64,000 nucleotides of DNA. Source: Amblyomma americanum (lineage: Eukaryota > Arthropoda > Arachnida > Ixodida > Ixodidae). The notes beneath the pieces were generated by a model. It was given only the letters and a program-made list of their open reading frames with translations, had not been told where the DNA came from and made no database searches. The translations under genes were made by a program, and so were the position numbers. Of this stretch, positions 1-10,500 are shown one piece after another; the first letter of the stretch is position 1, and each line of letters starts with the position of its first letter. The DNA lies in contig NC_135498.1 in assembly GCF_052857255.1 (NCBI RefSeq), forward strand, positions 118,086,281 to 118,150,280, read 5' to 3'.

Positions 1-1824
1 GACAATGTCAAACACGAAATCATCTTACAACATCTTTCCCAGACCAACTGCGGTCGCAGAACCTTTAAGTACGTCAAACAATTCCGATCTGAGCGACAAT
101 CCATCATCAGGATACAAGACGAAGAACACGGCCCTTACCAGCTAGGAACGCGAGGAACCCCGCAGGGCGCGGTTCTTTCTCCGCTCCTTTTCAATCTCGC
201 CATGATTAATCTCCCGGCCCAGATGGCGAAAGTCGAAGGCATTCAGCATGCGCTGCATGCTGACGACATAACCATCTGGGCCAAACATGGCACAGTCGGT
301 GACATAGAAACCCACCTGCAGCAAGCGGCAGCGATCGTAGATGCCTACTCTCGCCATTGCGGCCTTCAGTGCTCCCCGGCTAAGTCTGAATTTGTGCACA
401 TTAGCCAATAACCAAAGTGCGATACCAAACTGGAACTATCCCTGCCTAACGGCCCCATACCCGAACACGACGAGATCAGAGTACTTGGTCTTTTCATCCA
501 CAAACATAGACGAGTTGAAACAACACTAGCCAGACTGCGCAAGGCAGGAACTCAGGTAGGCCGAATGGTCCGCCGGGTCTCTAACAAACGCGGGGGGCTA
601 CGATGCAAAGACGCCTTGCGGCTGGCGCATGCCTTTGTAACCAGTAGAGTCCTCTACTCGACCCCCCACCCTCACCTTTGGAAATCTGACGAAAATGCCC
701 TCGAGGTAGTCCTCAGAAAAATGTACAAGTGTGCCCTGAACCTCCCGGCAAACGCGTCTAACCAACGCCTCATGGGCCTGGGAATGGTTAACACATTCGC
801 CGAGCTTCGGGAAGCCCACTTGACGAACCAATACAGTAGAAACTCGAAAATGCCATCGGGTCGCCGCCTACTAGCCCAACTGCACATTCGCCATCACATA
901 ACTCTCGTGGATGAGCGCGCACGCGTCCCCGAGATTTGGAGACTCGCCCTGAACGTGCGACCTCTGCCGGCCAAAATGTCAAAGGAAGACCATAGTGGCA
1001 GACGCCTCGCGCGGGCGGAATCTCTAGCCTACCACTACGGTGACAAACAAGGAGTCTTACGTGGACGCCTCCGGCCCCCACCGTGTGGGGTGGTACACGG
1101 TCGCAGTCGTACACAAGAAAGCTACGGTGAACGGACTTACGCTCCGAGCTCAAAACATAACTCATGCGGAGGAGGTCGCTATCGCGCTAGCCGCCGCAGA
1201 CCGGGACTAGCGGGTCATCATTACTGACTCGAGAGGGGCCTGTAGAAACATTGAACAGGGATACATTCATTTCCTAGCTTACCGCATTCTTCAAAACAGT
1301 GACTATCTAGGGGCCCCCGCTTCCCGAACGATAGTGTGGGCTCCCACTCATCTAGGACTCGAAGGCAATGAAATGGCAGATGCCTCCGCCCGCGCACTCA
1401 CTCTCCGTGTAACAACGTCTTCTAACCCTACCGCAGCGGATCCCGATCCCAAGCCCGTTTTACCTTTAAGGAAATAACACAACTTTACCAATCTGAACAT
1501 TCAATCTTTCCCAAGCGATGCAAGGACCTCACTAAGACGGAGGAACACATTCTCCTCCGTCTCTTCACCAAAACGCTGCTGTGCCCGGCAGTTCTGAAAT
1601 TCTTTGATCCAGCTTGCATGGGAAAATGCCCACACTGTGAGGAGAAGTCGTCGGATATCTACCACATGGTGTGGGCATGCCAGTCAACCCCGAACCTAGA
1701 CCCCAAACCCAACCCCACCCCAGAGGGCTGGGAGGCAGCCCTGCTCAACTGCTCCGACCTAACGAGCCAAAAGGCCCTAGTCGTCCGAGCCCGATCAGCC
1801 CTGGAGGCCAATGGGCTCCTGTAA
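1..1824 (+). pseudogene. LINE pol: RT - RNase H - zinc finger, broken
   Basis: Frame 1 is open from base 1. It shows the RT motif GTPQGAVLSPLLFNLAM near 151-204 and the catalytic motif HADD (262-273), where most relatives have YADD or FADD. A TAA at 409-411 interrupts the frame, which then continues through the thumb region to about 1050. A frameshift there moves RNase H (YVDAS near 1057, EEVAIALA, ITDSRGA, WAPTHLGLEGNEMAD near 1340-1383) to another frame, with a further stop near 1209. The last part, 1618-1824, holds CPHC...H...C, the C-terminal zinc finger typical of these LINEs. At least three lesions make it non-functional. Order and motifs leave little doubt about the family. Confidence 0.85.
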
Positions 1825-1935
1825 CGAGGAGCCCACCTAGTGTTTGTAAGGGAGGGTCCCTTCAGGGACCTCTCATACTTCCTCCATATATATTCCCAAT
1901 AAAGCCTTCTCTCTTCCTCTCTCCCCTCCCTACAG
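1..1935 (+). mobile_element. RNase H-bearing non-LTR retrotransposon (LINE), 3' part
   Basis: The window opens inside the reverse transcriptase of a LINE and runs to its 3' end. After the coding part there is a short 3' UTR with an AATAAA signal at 1898-1903 and a pyrimidine-rich end near 1930. Domain order is RT, RNase H, then a C-terminal CCHC-like zinc finger, as in I/R1-type LINEs. The 5' end lies outside the window. The same family recurs at 3985-4243 plus 9694-10500 and at 57010-57372. Clade assignment within the RNase H-bearing LINEs is uncertain. Confidence 0.85.
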
Positions 1936-2034
1936 GAATGGGATCTATAGGAGCTCTCACCAATCTGGCGAGTGCTCCTTGTCACCGGGTGTATCTTTTG
2001 CTAAACCGTCGTCGTCGTCGCTTTGGAGGATGCA

Positions 2035-2349
2035 CCCGCCGCGATGGCTCAGTGGTTAGGCCGCTCGGCTACTAGTGATCCGAATTTTCCGGGTTCAAAC
2101 CCGACTGCGGCGGCTGCGTTTTTGTGGAGGCAAAACTTTAAGGGGCCCGTGTGCCGTGCGATGTCAGTGCACGTTAAAGATCCCCAGGTGGTCAAAATTA
2201 TTCCGAAGCCCTCCACTACGGCACCTCTTCCTTCCTTTCTTGTTTCACTCGCTCATGTATCCTTTCCCTTACGGCGTGGTTCAGGTGTGCAAAGATATAT
2301 GAAACAGATACTGCGCCATTTTCTTTTCCCAAAAAACAATTATTATTAA
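2035..2349 (+). mobile_element. Ruka-like SINE, full length (type A)
   Basis: A tRNA-like head (TGGCTCAGTGGTTAGG A box; GGTTCAAACCC B box, one change from the family GGTTCGAACCC) is followed by the conserved body GCGATGTCAGTGCACGTTAAAGATCCCCAGG and CTCCACTACGGCACCTC, then the tail ...GCGCCATTTTC... with a short ATT run. Pol III internal promoter elements mark it as a SINE; mobilisation would rely on a LINE. The same body occurs about a dozen times in this window on both strands. Its 3' end abuts the paralogous block that begins near 2350. Confidence 0.9.
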
Positions 2350-3010
2350 GCAAGGTCTCCAAGGCTACTCTACTTACTGTATTTTGTCCCACCCCTGGTG
2401 TTTGTGGGCACGCCGAAATTGTGTGCTGGAGGGTCCATCTCGCCCCACAGTGTACGCACTGATCGTTATCCCTAAGAATATGGTAGCACGTGAAACGACC
2501 AGACCAACGGAGGCCGCAACATCGAGACTGCGGAGTAAGTTGCGATAGCGCTCGCTTGTGTAGGAATGGATACCAAGGTTAAAATGAGCGACAGCAAAAT
2601 CTCCGCCTAAAATTTTGGAAAAGGGCGGCTGTCACTGGAAGCGGCCAAAATCCTCATCCAAAGAACGCTGAATAGGAAAATTCAGTCAATTTGGACGCCC
2701 GCGCACGCTGCCTCCTTCACTGGTAGCGAGGCGGCTCACGAGCTATCGCTAACTAACTTCCGGGTAGCCGCCCCCCCCACACCCCCCCCCCCACCCCCCC
2801 GGACACTGGGCATACGGCGAGCGCCAGAAAAACTGCGGGGAATAAAATCGACCATTATAAATTCGGACGTAGACTGGTACCCCCGCCACATGTCGGCCTA
2901 AATAATAAAGAATCTGTCGCGTGGAGGCGGCTTCAATATATTTCCTGCCAACGCATACGTAGTTCTAGCCTAGGACGCTGGAGATTGCGGGAAGGCTTCG
3001 AATCAGACGG
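2350..3010. mobile_element. LINE fragment with 5' inversion
   Basis: Two parts of one LINE face opposite ways. On the minus strand at about 2350-2605 is the C-terminal end with CVHCGARWTLQH...C (zinc finger) and, upstream of it, a PLVWSFHVLP stretch. On the plus strand at about 2610-3010 is the end of RNase H and what follows (LEAAKIL...LNRKIQ, GSEAAHELS, PPPHVGLNN). This is the layout left by twin priming, where the 5' part of a new LINE copy is inverted. A 30-bp C-rich tract lies at about 2770-2801. The identical arrangement at 55362-56005 shows that the two are copies of one event. All frames are broken. Confidence 0.6.
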
Positions 3011-3382
3011 ATGCCTTCCAAACGCCCTCCAGTGTCTCCAGCATTTAGGATTCCCAAACAACTGTGTATTTAACATCTTGACCACACATTAACGACAGAA
3101 GCAGCAACAACGCGCTAAAGGCTCTCGCCTAACCGCACTTTAGGTCAGCAAAGTGGCCTCCTCAATTTTATGCTAATCTGCTGTCCAATAGTATGAATGT
3201 TCATGTATCGCGTTGCTGCTACACTAGGATAGCCAGCGGCGAATTTAAGTGTCACTAGTGTACTAAGCATTCGCCACTAGTTGCACCGAACCGCAAAAGT
3301 TCCCTTGCTGTGCCGCGCAGCGCCTTTCCTCGAAATCCAGTTTTCAGTCCTCTATCTACCTTTCTTATTTCTTTCTCTCCTA
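3011..3382 (+). repeat. Dispersed composite repeat, left part
   Basis: No coding capacity is visible. The stretch matches 56006-56422 closely and, from about 3250 on, also matches 11400-11470 on the other strand (shared GCCACTAGT..GCACCG..CC and CGGCGCCTTTCCTC). It is therefore a dispersed repeat of unknown class that surrounds the SINE at 3383. Confidence 0.6.
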
Positions 3383-3600
3383 GCCGCTGCGGTGGCCGAG
3401 TGGTTATGGTGCTCGGCTGCTGGCCCGAAAGACGCGGGTTATTTCCCGGCCGCGGCAGTCGAATTTCTGAGGAGGCGATATTCTAGTGGCCCGTGTTCTG
3501 TGCGATGTCAGTGCACATTAAAGAATGCCAGGTGGTCTAAATTTCCGGAGCCCTTCACTACGGCATTTCTCACAGCCAGAGTCGCTTTGGGACGTTGAAC
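3383..3600 (+). mobile_element. tRNA-derived SINE, type B head
   Basis: The head reads CCGCTGCGGTGGCCGAGTGG...GACGCGGGTTATTTCCC, clearly related to the type A head but with a different anticodon-side sequence and a decayed B box. The body shares GCGATGTCAGTGCACATTAAAGAATGCCAGG and CTTCACTACGGC with the Ruka-like copies, but ends in GAGTCGCTTTGGGACGTTGAACTCCC instead of the polypyrimidine segment. Similar copies sit at 14315-14553 and 56423-56650. Confidence 0.75.
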
Positions 3601-3984
3601 TCCCATAAACCAAACTAAACCTTACCCTTTCTCCTATCCCTTCCTTTTCGGCGTGTTTCGAGTGGCCGCTAAGATATTTGAGCCAGTTACTGCGCCATTT
3701 CCGTTCCTCAGTGACCAAACAAAACAAGCGAGCCACCGGCGTTCATAGGCGTTGACAGCGCTCTAAGGGCCGTTGATTTTCACCAATGAAAGGCGCAAAA
3801 CTGGCTCCCTCTGCTCGCTTCATCGTTGGATGGGAATGGCTCCCTGGGTGAGTGGAGACCTCAGTCTCGCTTTCATGTACATACGTGGCGTTGGTGTCCA
3901 ACTTTATAAACCTTCTTTTATTGCGTTCCGCACACTGAATAGACCATACCTATCCTTCTGGATTACATAAACTGAGTCTGGCTT
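3601..3984 (+). repeat. Dispersed composite repeat, right part
   Basis: Non-coding repeat matching 56651-57009 (shared GGCGTTGACAGCG, GGCTCCCTCTG, GCGTTCCGCACACTG) and, inverted, 11059-11300. Its first 130 bases resemble the tail of the Ruka-like SINE (GTTACTGCGCCATTTCC), so it may be an old, longer SINE or a retrocopy that captured a SINE tail. Confidence 0.55.
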
Positions 3985-4243
3985 AAGGAAGTGCCACTAT
4001 CCATCAACTGGAAGACCGCCCAGGTCACCTTCATTCTTAAATGCGAGTATGCCGGGCTAGTTGGTGCATTCTTTGCATGGAAACAGCGCAGCAGAAGGCC
4101 ATCAACACGGACAACCTCCGTCCCATCTCCTGTGTGGGCAAACTTATGAAGACGATGGTATCCGACAGGTTGTCCAAGTTCATGCAAACCCCACGCCTTT
4201 TTGCAGACACCATATTCGGGTTACCCTACACAGATCTGCATAT
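3985..4243 (+). pseudogene. LINE RT fragment, interrupted by a Gypsy insertion
   Basis: The translation contains NLRPISCVGKLMKTMV and DRLSKFMQ, the N-terminal RT blocks of the same LINE family as 1-1935. The frame is broken upstream near 4040-4085. The fragment stops exactly where the Gypsy LTR begins (4244) and resumes beyond the other LTR at 9694. Its uninterrupted paralogue is at 57010-57372. Confidence 0.75.
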
Positions 4244-4394
4244 TGTCAGGACTCGGTAGAACCCCGAGGAGAGCTGAATTTAAAACGGTTTACTGGTTAA
4301 CCAGAAAAAGTCCCTGCGCGCTTCAGCTTCTTCTTCTTCTTGCCTCGCGCTCGCAGACAAAGTCTTCATCTTTGGCATTTTCTTGCATACGGCA
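4244..4394 (-). repeat. 3' LTR of Gypsy element 1
   Basis: 151 bp, TGTCAGGACTCGG...CGGCA on the plus strand, matching 9543-9693. Such short LTRs are at the low end for Gypsy elements. Confidence 0.92.
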
Positions 4395-4415
4395 TTTTCC
4401 CCCTCCTCAGGAAGC
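4395..4415 (-). other. Polypurine tract of Gypsy element 1
   Basis: On the minus strand this reads CTGAGGAGGGGGAAAA directly against the 3' LTR, the expected place and composition of the plus-strand primer for reverse transcription. Confidence 0.7.
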
Positions 4416-4560
4416 ATCGTCTCGATGGTAACAAAAGGAAGTAGGAGGTCAAGATCGGTCTGAGTATTACGGCTTCATGCGTACAACATGGACGGCGTCG
4501 ACTTGTTGCTGGCGTCGCTTGGATGTCGATAACCCGTCCGGCACCACCTCATACGTGACG

Positions 4561-5517
4561 TCAGTTAAACGTCGCAGCACAACATAGGGCCTGAAGTACC
4601 GCCGTTACAATTTTTCGGAGTCCACGACGGCGAATAGGCGTCCAGACCCACACTTTGTCGCCAGGTTCATACATGACATGTCTGTGGCGAAGATTGTAGC
4701 GTCGTGCGTCAGCCTCCTGCTGAGTTCTGATGCGCACACGCGCTAGTTGGCGAGCTTCCTCTGCGCGCTGTGCGAATTCCTCGGCGTACTGATCGACATC
4801 GTCGCCGTCGGCATTCAGGAGCAGCACGGCACCTAGCATAGTTGTCACTTGTCGGCCATGAAGAAGGCTGAAAGGCGTCATGCGAGTGGTTTCTTGTTGT
4901 GCCGTATTGTAGGCGAACGTGACGTAGGGAAGAATTTCGTCCCAATTCTTGTGGTCTGCGTCCACGTACATAGAGAGCATGTCGGCGATTATCTTATTGA
5001 GGCGTTCCGTCAATCCATTGGTTTTGGGGTGGTAGGCCATCGCTCTAAGATGACTGGTACCGCTGAGGCGGAGAACGGTTTCCCTTAAGCTCGGCCGTAA
5101 AGGCAGTTCCTCGGTCAGTTATAATGAGTGCCGGAGCGCCATGCCTGAGGACAATGTTCTCAACGAAGAACTGAGCTGCTTCGGCGGCGGTACCCCTGGG
5201 CAGAGCTTTTGTCTCCGCGTAGCGAGTTAGATAATCGGTGGCGACAATTATCCATTTATCCCGGCAGTAGACGTCGGAAATGGTCCCAGGAGATCCATGC
5301 CAATTTGCTTGAAAGGTGTCTTTGGCACTTGAAGAGGGTGGAGTACACCGGCTGGTTTTTCAGGGGGTGGTTTACGACGTTGGCAGTCTACGCACGTCCG
5401 TACATAGTGCTTCACTGCCGCCGATAGTTTCGGCCAGTAGTATCCGCGCTGTACTCTAGCCAACGTGCGGGTGTAGCCTAGGTGGCCGGCGGTTGGCTCG
5501 TCGTGACACGCTTGCAA
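4561..5517 (-). pseudogene. Gypsy element 1 integrase
   Basis: The first part (5517-5248) shows the HHCC zinc-binding domain: HDEPTAGHLG, then CVDCQRRK, then the IGMDLLGPFP start of the catalytic core. The core continues in other frames with ATDYLTRYAE and IITDRGTAF, then 5040-4561 with AYHPKTNGLTERLNKII, so the D, D and E catalytic residues can all be found. The frame breaks near 5248 and near 5050. The C-terminal end has YNLRHRHVMYEPGDKVWVW, a typical Gypsy integrase tail. It would have joined the cDNA to host DNA. Confidence 0.85.
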
Positions 5518-5862
5518 GACTTCGTGCGAAGAGCTGTTGGGACGGCGAGTAGATGACTGTTCCCCCCAGGACGGAAGTTCTTGTAAATTACGTCGTTGCG
5601 AAGAAAGAATGACGAGAGGCTGCGGGCGAAATTCTTAGGCACATCCTTAGTTCGCTTCTCCAAGAAACCAATAAGAGTGAGCAATTCCTGGTCCTCTCTC
5701 TGCTGTTGGGCAAGAGTTGCGTCATCTATGACTCCTAAAAAAACAGTCTTCATCGGTCATTGTGACGGGTCCGACTGGTGCTCGCGAAAGGCAGTCAGCA
5801 TCCGCATGCTTCTTTCCGGATTTGTAAATAACCGTCATGTCGAACTCTTGTAACCGAAGGCT

Positions 5863-6531
5863 CTAACGCGCGAGTCTCCCTGAAGGGTCCTTTAAGTTCG
5901 TCAGCCAACAGAGAGAGTGATGGTCGCTAACGACTTGAAAGGGGCGAGCGTACAAGTAAGGGCAGAATTTCATAACCACCCATACAACTGCAAGGCATTC
6001 CTTTTCTGTTGCCGAGTAGATCGCTTCAGCTTTAGACAGAGTCCTGCAGGCATAAGCAATCACTTTTTCCACACCATCCTGGCGCTGCACCAATACAGCA
6101 CCTATACCCACATTGCTTGCATCGGTATGAAGCAGGGTAGGGGCGTCGTCATCCAAGTGCGCCAGGACAGGTGGCGTCTGTGGGCGTCTCCGGAGTTCAT
6201 TAAAACCTTGGTGCACTTCTTCACCCCAGCGAGAGACAGCGTTGTCGCGTGTCAGTGATGTTAATGGCCAGGGAACTCGTGAGAAGCCAGCAATAAATCG
6301 ACGGTAATAGGCGCAAAGGCCCAGGGAGCGCCTAAGCGTCTTTTTGTCCGTAGGTGTTGGGAACTTGGCGGCTGCGGAGAGCTTTTCGGGGTCAGGCCGG
6401 ACACCTTCTTGGCTAACAACGTGTCCTAAGAACTGAAGCTCCTCGTAACCAAAGTGGCACTTCTCAAGTTTCAGTGTGAGGCCCGCAAATCGTATGGCCT
6501 GAAAAACAGCTACCAAACGGCGCAGATGCAC
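5863..6531 (-). pseudogene. Gypsy element 1 RT connection and RNase H
   Basis: An open stretch of 222 codons starts in the RT palm/thumb ([23 protein letters not shown], then [15 protein letters not shown]) and ends in RNase H ([43 protein letters not shown]). RNase H would degrade the RNA of the RNA-DNA hybrid. It is out of frame with the upstream RT because of the deletion near 6536. Confidence 0.88.
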
Positions 6532-7869
6532 CTCGAAGATACACCAGGCATGTTTGCCACTTGAGTCCTGAGAGCACAGTGTCCATCAGCCTCTGAAATG
6601 TTGCTGGTGCCGAGCATAAACCGAATGGAAGAACCTTAAGCTCATACAATCCGTCAGGAGTGATGAATGCTGTCTTCTCCCGATCCCTCTCATCTACTTC
6701 AATTTGCCAATATCCACTTTTCAAATCCATTGAAGAGAAGTAACGTGCATTTCGTAGCCGATCAAGGGAATCATCGATGCGAGGGATGTGGTACACGTCT
6801 TTTTGGTCACTTGATTGAGCTTGCGGTAGTCAGTGCAAAATTGTAAGCTGCCGTCCTTTTTTTTAGCAAATACCACGGGGGAAGCCCAGGGACTCTGTGA
6901 CGGCTGGATAAAGTCGTCTCGAAGCATTTCAGCCACCTGCCGCAGAATAGCCTCGCGCTCTTTCGGAGCCACACGGTATGGATTTTGTCGAATCGGGCGA
7001 ATCGCGTCATCCGTGATAATACGATGTTTGGTCAAAGGTGATAGGCCGGCCCGCGATCCTGAAGCAAAACAGTCTCGAAAGTGATCTATGAGATCCAAAA
7101 GACGTTCCCGTTCTGAAGACGGCAGATTTGGGCTCACATCGACTATGGGTGCGGGCGCCTTGCTCACTGATCCTTCCAGTTGCAGCACGAGATAGTCTTG
7201 GTCACTTGGGACGCTATCGAAGAAGGCCACAGTTGTGCCTTTCGGAATTTGCCGACGCTCGTCGCTGAAGTTTGTCAGGAGCACATCGGCGTGCCCATTG
7301 GCCAAACTGACTAGTCCTCGAGCTATAGAAACACCTAGGCTCAGTATCAGGGTGACGGCCCGTTCGGCGACGCCATCGCCGGTATGCGCCACGTCGCACT
7401 TCACTTGAACAAGAGAGCACGAGCGCGGAGGTAATGTAACCCCCTCATTGACAACTCGTAAGGGCATCAGTGGTACTTGCGCATAACCAAGATCTCCATG
7501 ATTTTTGGTGGAGGCAACGACGTTGTCCCGAAAGCTGATCACAGCCCCATGAAGGCGCAGAAAGTCCATGCCCAAGATGAGGTCTTTGCAACAGTATGAG
7601 AGGATAACGAAGCTGCCAACGAACGCTGAGTTTCCAATTCCTATGCGGGCAGTGCACTTCCCAGTCGGTGCCAGTAGCTGACCCACAGCACTTCTTATTA
7701 CTGGCCCAGTCCATTTGCTTTTTACTTTGCGCAGCTTGTCAGCCAGGGTTTGACTAATGATTGAAAAATCCGCCTCGGTATCCACCAGAGCGTGTACCTC
7801 CAGCCCATCAATGCAAACGGCGAGGTCAGCGCTAACAACGTCGTCTGGGTTGCTCGTCTCTCTCGGCAT
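6464..7869 (-). pseudogene. Gypsy element 1 protease and RT, catalytic motif lost
   Basis: Protease lies at the start: [13 protein letters not shown] around residues 27-39, where the aspartic protease triplet D-T-G reads D-T-E, followed by ILGMDFL. RT follows with [15 protein letters not shown] and TDYRKLN; a frameshift near 6796 leads to [17 protein letters not shown] and [21 protein letters not shown]. The strand then reads TCLVYL and jumps directly into the helix after the active site. The Y-x-D-D segment with its following residues is missing at about 6534-6545, and the loss also shifts the frame. RT cannot have been active in this copy. Confidence 0.88.
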
Positions 7870-9370
7870 TTGCGGCGGAAGTGCGGTAAAGTCGGCGCTG
7901 GTATTTTCGTCGTCGGGGCTGCTTATCTAGTTCGGCATGTTCGGCGCTAATGTAGGCGGCATTTTCGGTGGTAGTGCGGCAGCGTCAATGTGAACAGAGG
8001 CGTCACAGTCATGGGTTGCGGTCGGCAGTTGCGGCGGTAGTGAGGGCTTTGAAACTTTTCGACTGGTAGCAACCTCCCCTCGCGAGGTTGCGGCGGTAAG
8101 TTTTCCTGGCGAGGGCTCGGGGTTCGCCGTCCTCTAACGTCAGCATCGCTACGACGCGTCAGTGAAGAATAACGCCGTGGAGATGGGGAGCAGCGGCGGA
8201 AGACTGGTGGGTCGGTTTCTCTGCTTAGCGGCGGGTCCTCGACTTGGGCTCGGCCAGCGTCGAAATGGCGTCGAGCAGAACCAGGCGGAAAGGCCTGCCC
8301 CTCTTGGCGGTAGCGGCAGTACCGATACACATGGCCGGGTTGTCAGCAGAATAAGCAGAGTCGTCGACTGTCATAAGAGCGCCACAGGTCAGTTCGGCGC
8401 GGCTGAGGGCGGCCGGGACGTGCCCACTGAGGCTCCTGGAAGAACCGCGTCTGCTGACGGCTCGCTGAGCTCGGTGGGGCGTGGTCTGGCGGCGGACGAC
8501 GAAGGACTTCCGCATAGCTAGCAGGTTGCAGCTCCGGCTCATACTAAGGCGCCGTGTTGACGGCCGCGTTGCTGTTGGGTTGGGGCACGTGGTATGGTTC
8601 GCAAACGGCTGCCGCGCTGTCAACTGGATGAGACTCGTGGTATGGTGCAGACGGTGACAGAAATGCCGGAGCTCTTTCCTAACGGCTGCCGCGACGGCCT
8701 CTGGTGACTGAACGCTCGTAGCAGTAATTCGCTGCAGCTCCTCATAGACAATTTCTCGAATGAGGTCTCGAATAGTGTTCCCATAGGTTGCAGTGAGTGC
8801 CGCCGCAGTCGGTGGAACACCGGTGAAGGGTCGGTCGTACTGGCGGCACCGTTCTAGGAGGGCTCGCTCTATAGCTGTAGCGTCCTTGACGAGCTCACTG
8901 ACGGTTTGAGGCGGGTTGCGCACCAAGCCGGCAAACACCTGCTCCTTGACGCCATGCATGAGATGTCGTAGCTTCCTTTGCTCAGTCATATCGGGGTCGG
9001 CACGGCGAAAAAGTCGAGCCATGTCTTCCGCAAACATAGCTACGCTTTCATTCGGCTTCTGGACGCGCACTTCAAGCAGGCGCAGCGCATTCTCTCTTCG
9101 ATCAGTAGTGGCAAAAGTGTCCACCAGCTAGCGGCCGAAGTCATTCCATGTGGGCAAGCTGGCCTCGTGGTTTTCATACCAAGTTCTAGCAGTATCCTGA
9201 AGTGCAAAATAAACATTGCAAAGTTTCTGGTCCACGCTCCACTGGTTGAACTTGGCAACTCGTTCAAACTGGTCGAGCCAGTCTTCCACATCTTCAAACG
9301 CGTTCCCGCGGAAGCACTCCGGTACCTTGGTGTTGTGCAGAGTCACCGACGTAGGGGTGAGAGGTGCCAT
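7870..9370 (-). pseudogene. Gypsy element 1 gag
   Basis: Begins MAPLTPTSVTLHNTKVP and contains the retrotransposon gag core (ECFRGNAFEDVEDWLDQFERV, then RRADPDMTEQRKLRHLMHGVKE). An in-frame TAG at 9128-9130 splits it after 80 codons; the frame stays open to about 8225. A frameshift near 8400-8320 breaks the CCHC zinc knuckle, which is still legible across frames as CLFC, GHVYRYC. The 7870-8225 part is arginine- and proline-rich. Gag would form the particle that packages the element RNA. Confidence 0.82.
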
Positions 9371-9523
9371 GGCTTGGAAGACCCGGCTAACTTTGACGTT
9401 TGAAGAGTCGCCCGGTAGATGGTTGTACTCCGGGGAAAGGCCTAGACGTCGGCGGCTAGCTGGATGGACAGGCGTGTCGATGTCCGGGACTCGCTGTGGA
9501 CTGCCGGAAGGAGTCCTGTGCGT

Positions 9524-9541
9524 ACCCAGTACGCTCCACCA
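9524..9541 (-). other. Primer binding site candidate, Gypsy element 1
   Basis: One base inside the 5' LTR the plus strand reads ACCCAGTACGCTCCACCA, which resembles a tRNA 3' end including CCA. The complementary minus strand starting TGG would pair with that tRNA to prime minus-strand DNA. I cannot name the tRNA. Confidence 0.55.
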
Positions 9542-9542
9542 G

Positions 9543-9693
9543 TGTCAGGACTCGGTATAACCCCGAGGAGAGCTGAAGGTAAAACGGTTAACTGGTTAAC
9601 CAGAAAAAGTCCCTGAGCACTTCAGCTTCTTCTTCTTCTTGTTTCGCGCTCGTAGACCAAGTCTTAATCTTTGGCGTCTTCTTGCAAGCGGCA
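9543..9693 (-). repeat. 5' LTR of Gypsy element 1
   Basis: 151-bp partner of 4244-4394, same TG/CA ends, differing at about 15 positions. Confidence 0.92.
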
Positions 9694-10500
9694 ATATAAT
9701 TTCCTGCTACAACTCCGTCAGGCTGTCCTCGACCCAGTCAGATACTCCCTCAATGACAAGGTCGTACTCGACTTGGATTTGAAGGGAGCATTCGACAACG
9801 TTACCCACAATATCATTCTCACCGACCTCTTTCTATCTAGCTGCGGAGCGGTGGCTCAGGGGTTAGGGCGCTCGGCTACTGATCCGGAGTTCCCGGGTTC
9901 GAACCCGACGGCGGCGGAAGCGTTTCGATGGGGTCGAAATGCTTAAGTGCCCGCGTGCTGTGCGATGTCAGTGCACGATGCTCGAAATTAGTCCGGAGCC
10001 TTTAACTACGGCACTCCTTTCTTCCTTCCTTCTGTCACACCCTTCTTTATCTGTTCCCTTACGGCGCGTATTAGGTGTCCGCCGATATGTGCCTTTTTCT
10101 TCCCCCCCCCAAAAAAAATTCAAAACATGCGACAATTTTTGACCCGCAGACAATCTTACATTCGAATCCAGGATAACGAACATGGTCCTTTTCATTTAGC
10201 AGCCATGGGTAGACCACAAAGCGCGGTGCTCTCTTACCTGTTATTATATTTGGATATGATGCACCTACCGGCCCAGCTGGGCGTTGTCGCCAGTGTGCAG
10301 CATGCTCTGCATGCTAATGACATCACAATGTAGGCCACGCAGGGCTCCCTCGGAGACATTGAGGCTAACCTGCAGGAGGCGGCGACCATAGCGGACCGTT
10401 ATGCTTTGCCGCTTTGGCCTCCATTTCTCTCTCCAAATGTCTGAATTTTGCACTGTTTGTGCACAATTCAGACCTCAGCGCAAGCGCCCTATCACGTGGT
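9694..10500 (+). pseudogene. LINE RT fragment, resumed after the Gypsy insertion
   Basis: Continues the LINE broken at 4243: LLQLRQAVLDPVRYSLNDKVVLDLDLKGAFDNVTHNI, then a SINE (about 9840-10122), then RRQSYIRIQDNEHGPF and SVQHALHANDITM. This aligns with the RT at 1-330; the catalytic pair is HAND instead of HADD, and a TAG follows. Downstream similarity fades near 10500. The RT core is therefore spread over three pieces covering 6.5 kb. Confidence 0.78.
9840..10122 (+). mobile_element. Ruka-like SINE inside a LINE
   Basis: Type A head (GCGGTGGCTCAGGGGTTAGG, GGTTCGAACCCGAC), a body missing part of the GTTAAAGATCCCCAGG segment, then TTCCTTCCTT and a C8A8 end. It separates LINE codons for THNIILTDLFLS from those for RRQSYIRIQD. 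A target-site duplication is not obvious. Confidence 0.85.

Larger units (their letters stand above)
4244..9693 (-). mobile_element. Ty3/Gypsy LTR retrotransposon 1
   Basis: A 5,450-bp element on the minus strand bounded by two 151-bp direct repeats (4244-4394 and 9543-9693). Each starts TG and ends CA, and ATAT flanks both sides (4240-4243 and 9694-9697). Gene order is gag, protease, RT, RNase H, integrase, which defines Ty3/Gypsy. About 15 differences between the two LTRs (roughly 10 percent, counted by eye) mark an old insertion. Several frameshifts, a gag stop and a deletion in RT make it inactive. It is inserted in a LINE, so it is younger than that LINE. Confidence 0.93.
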
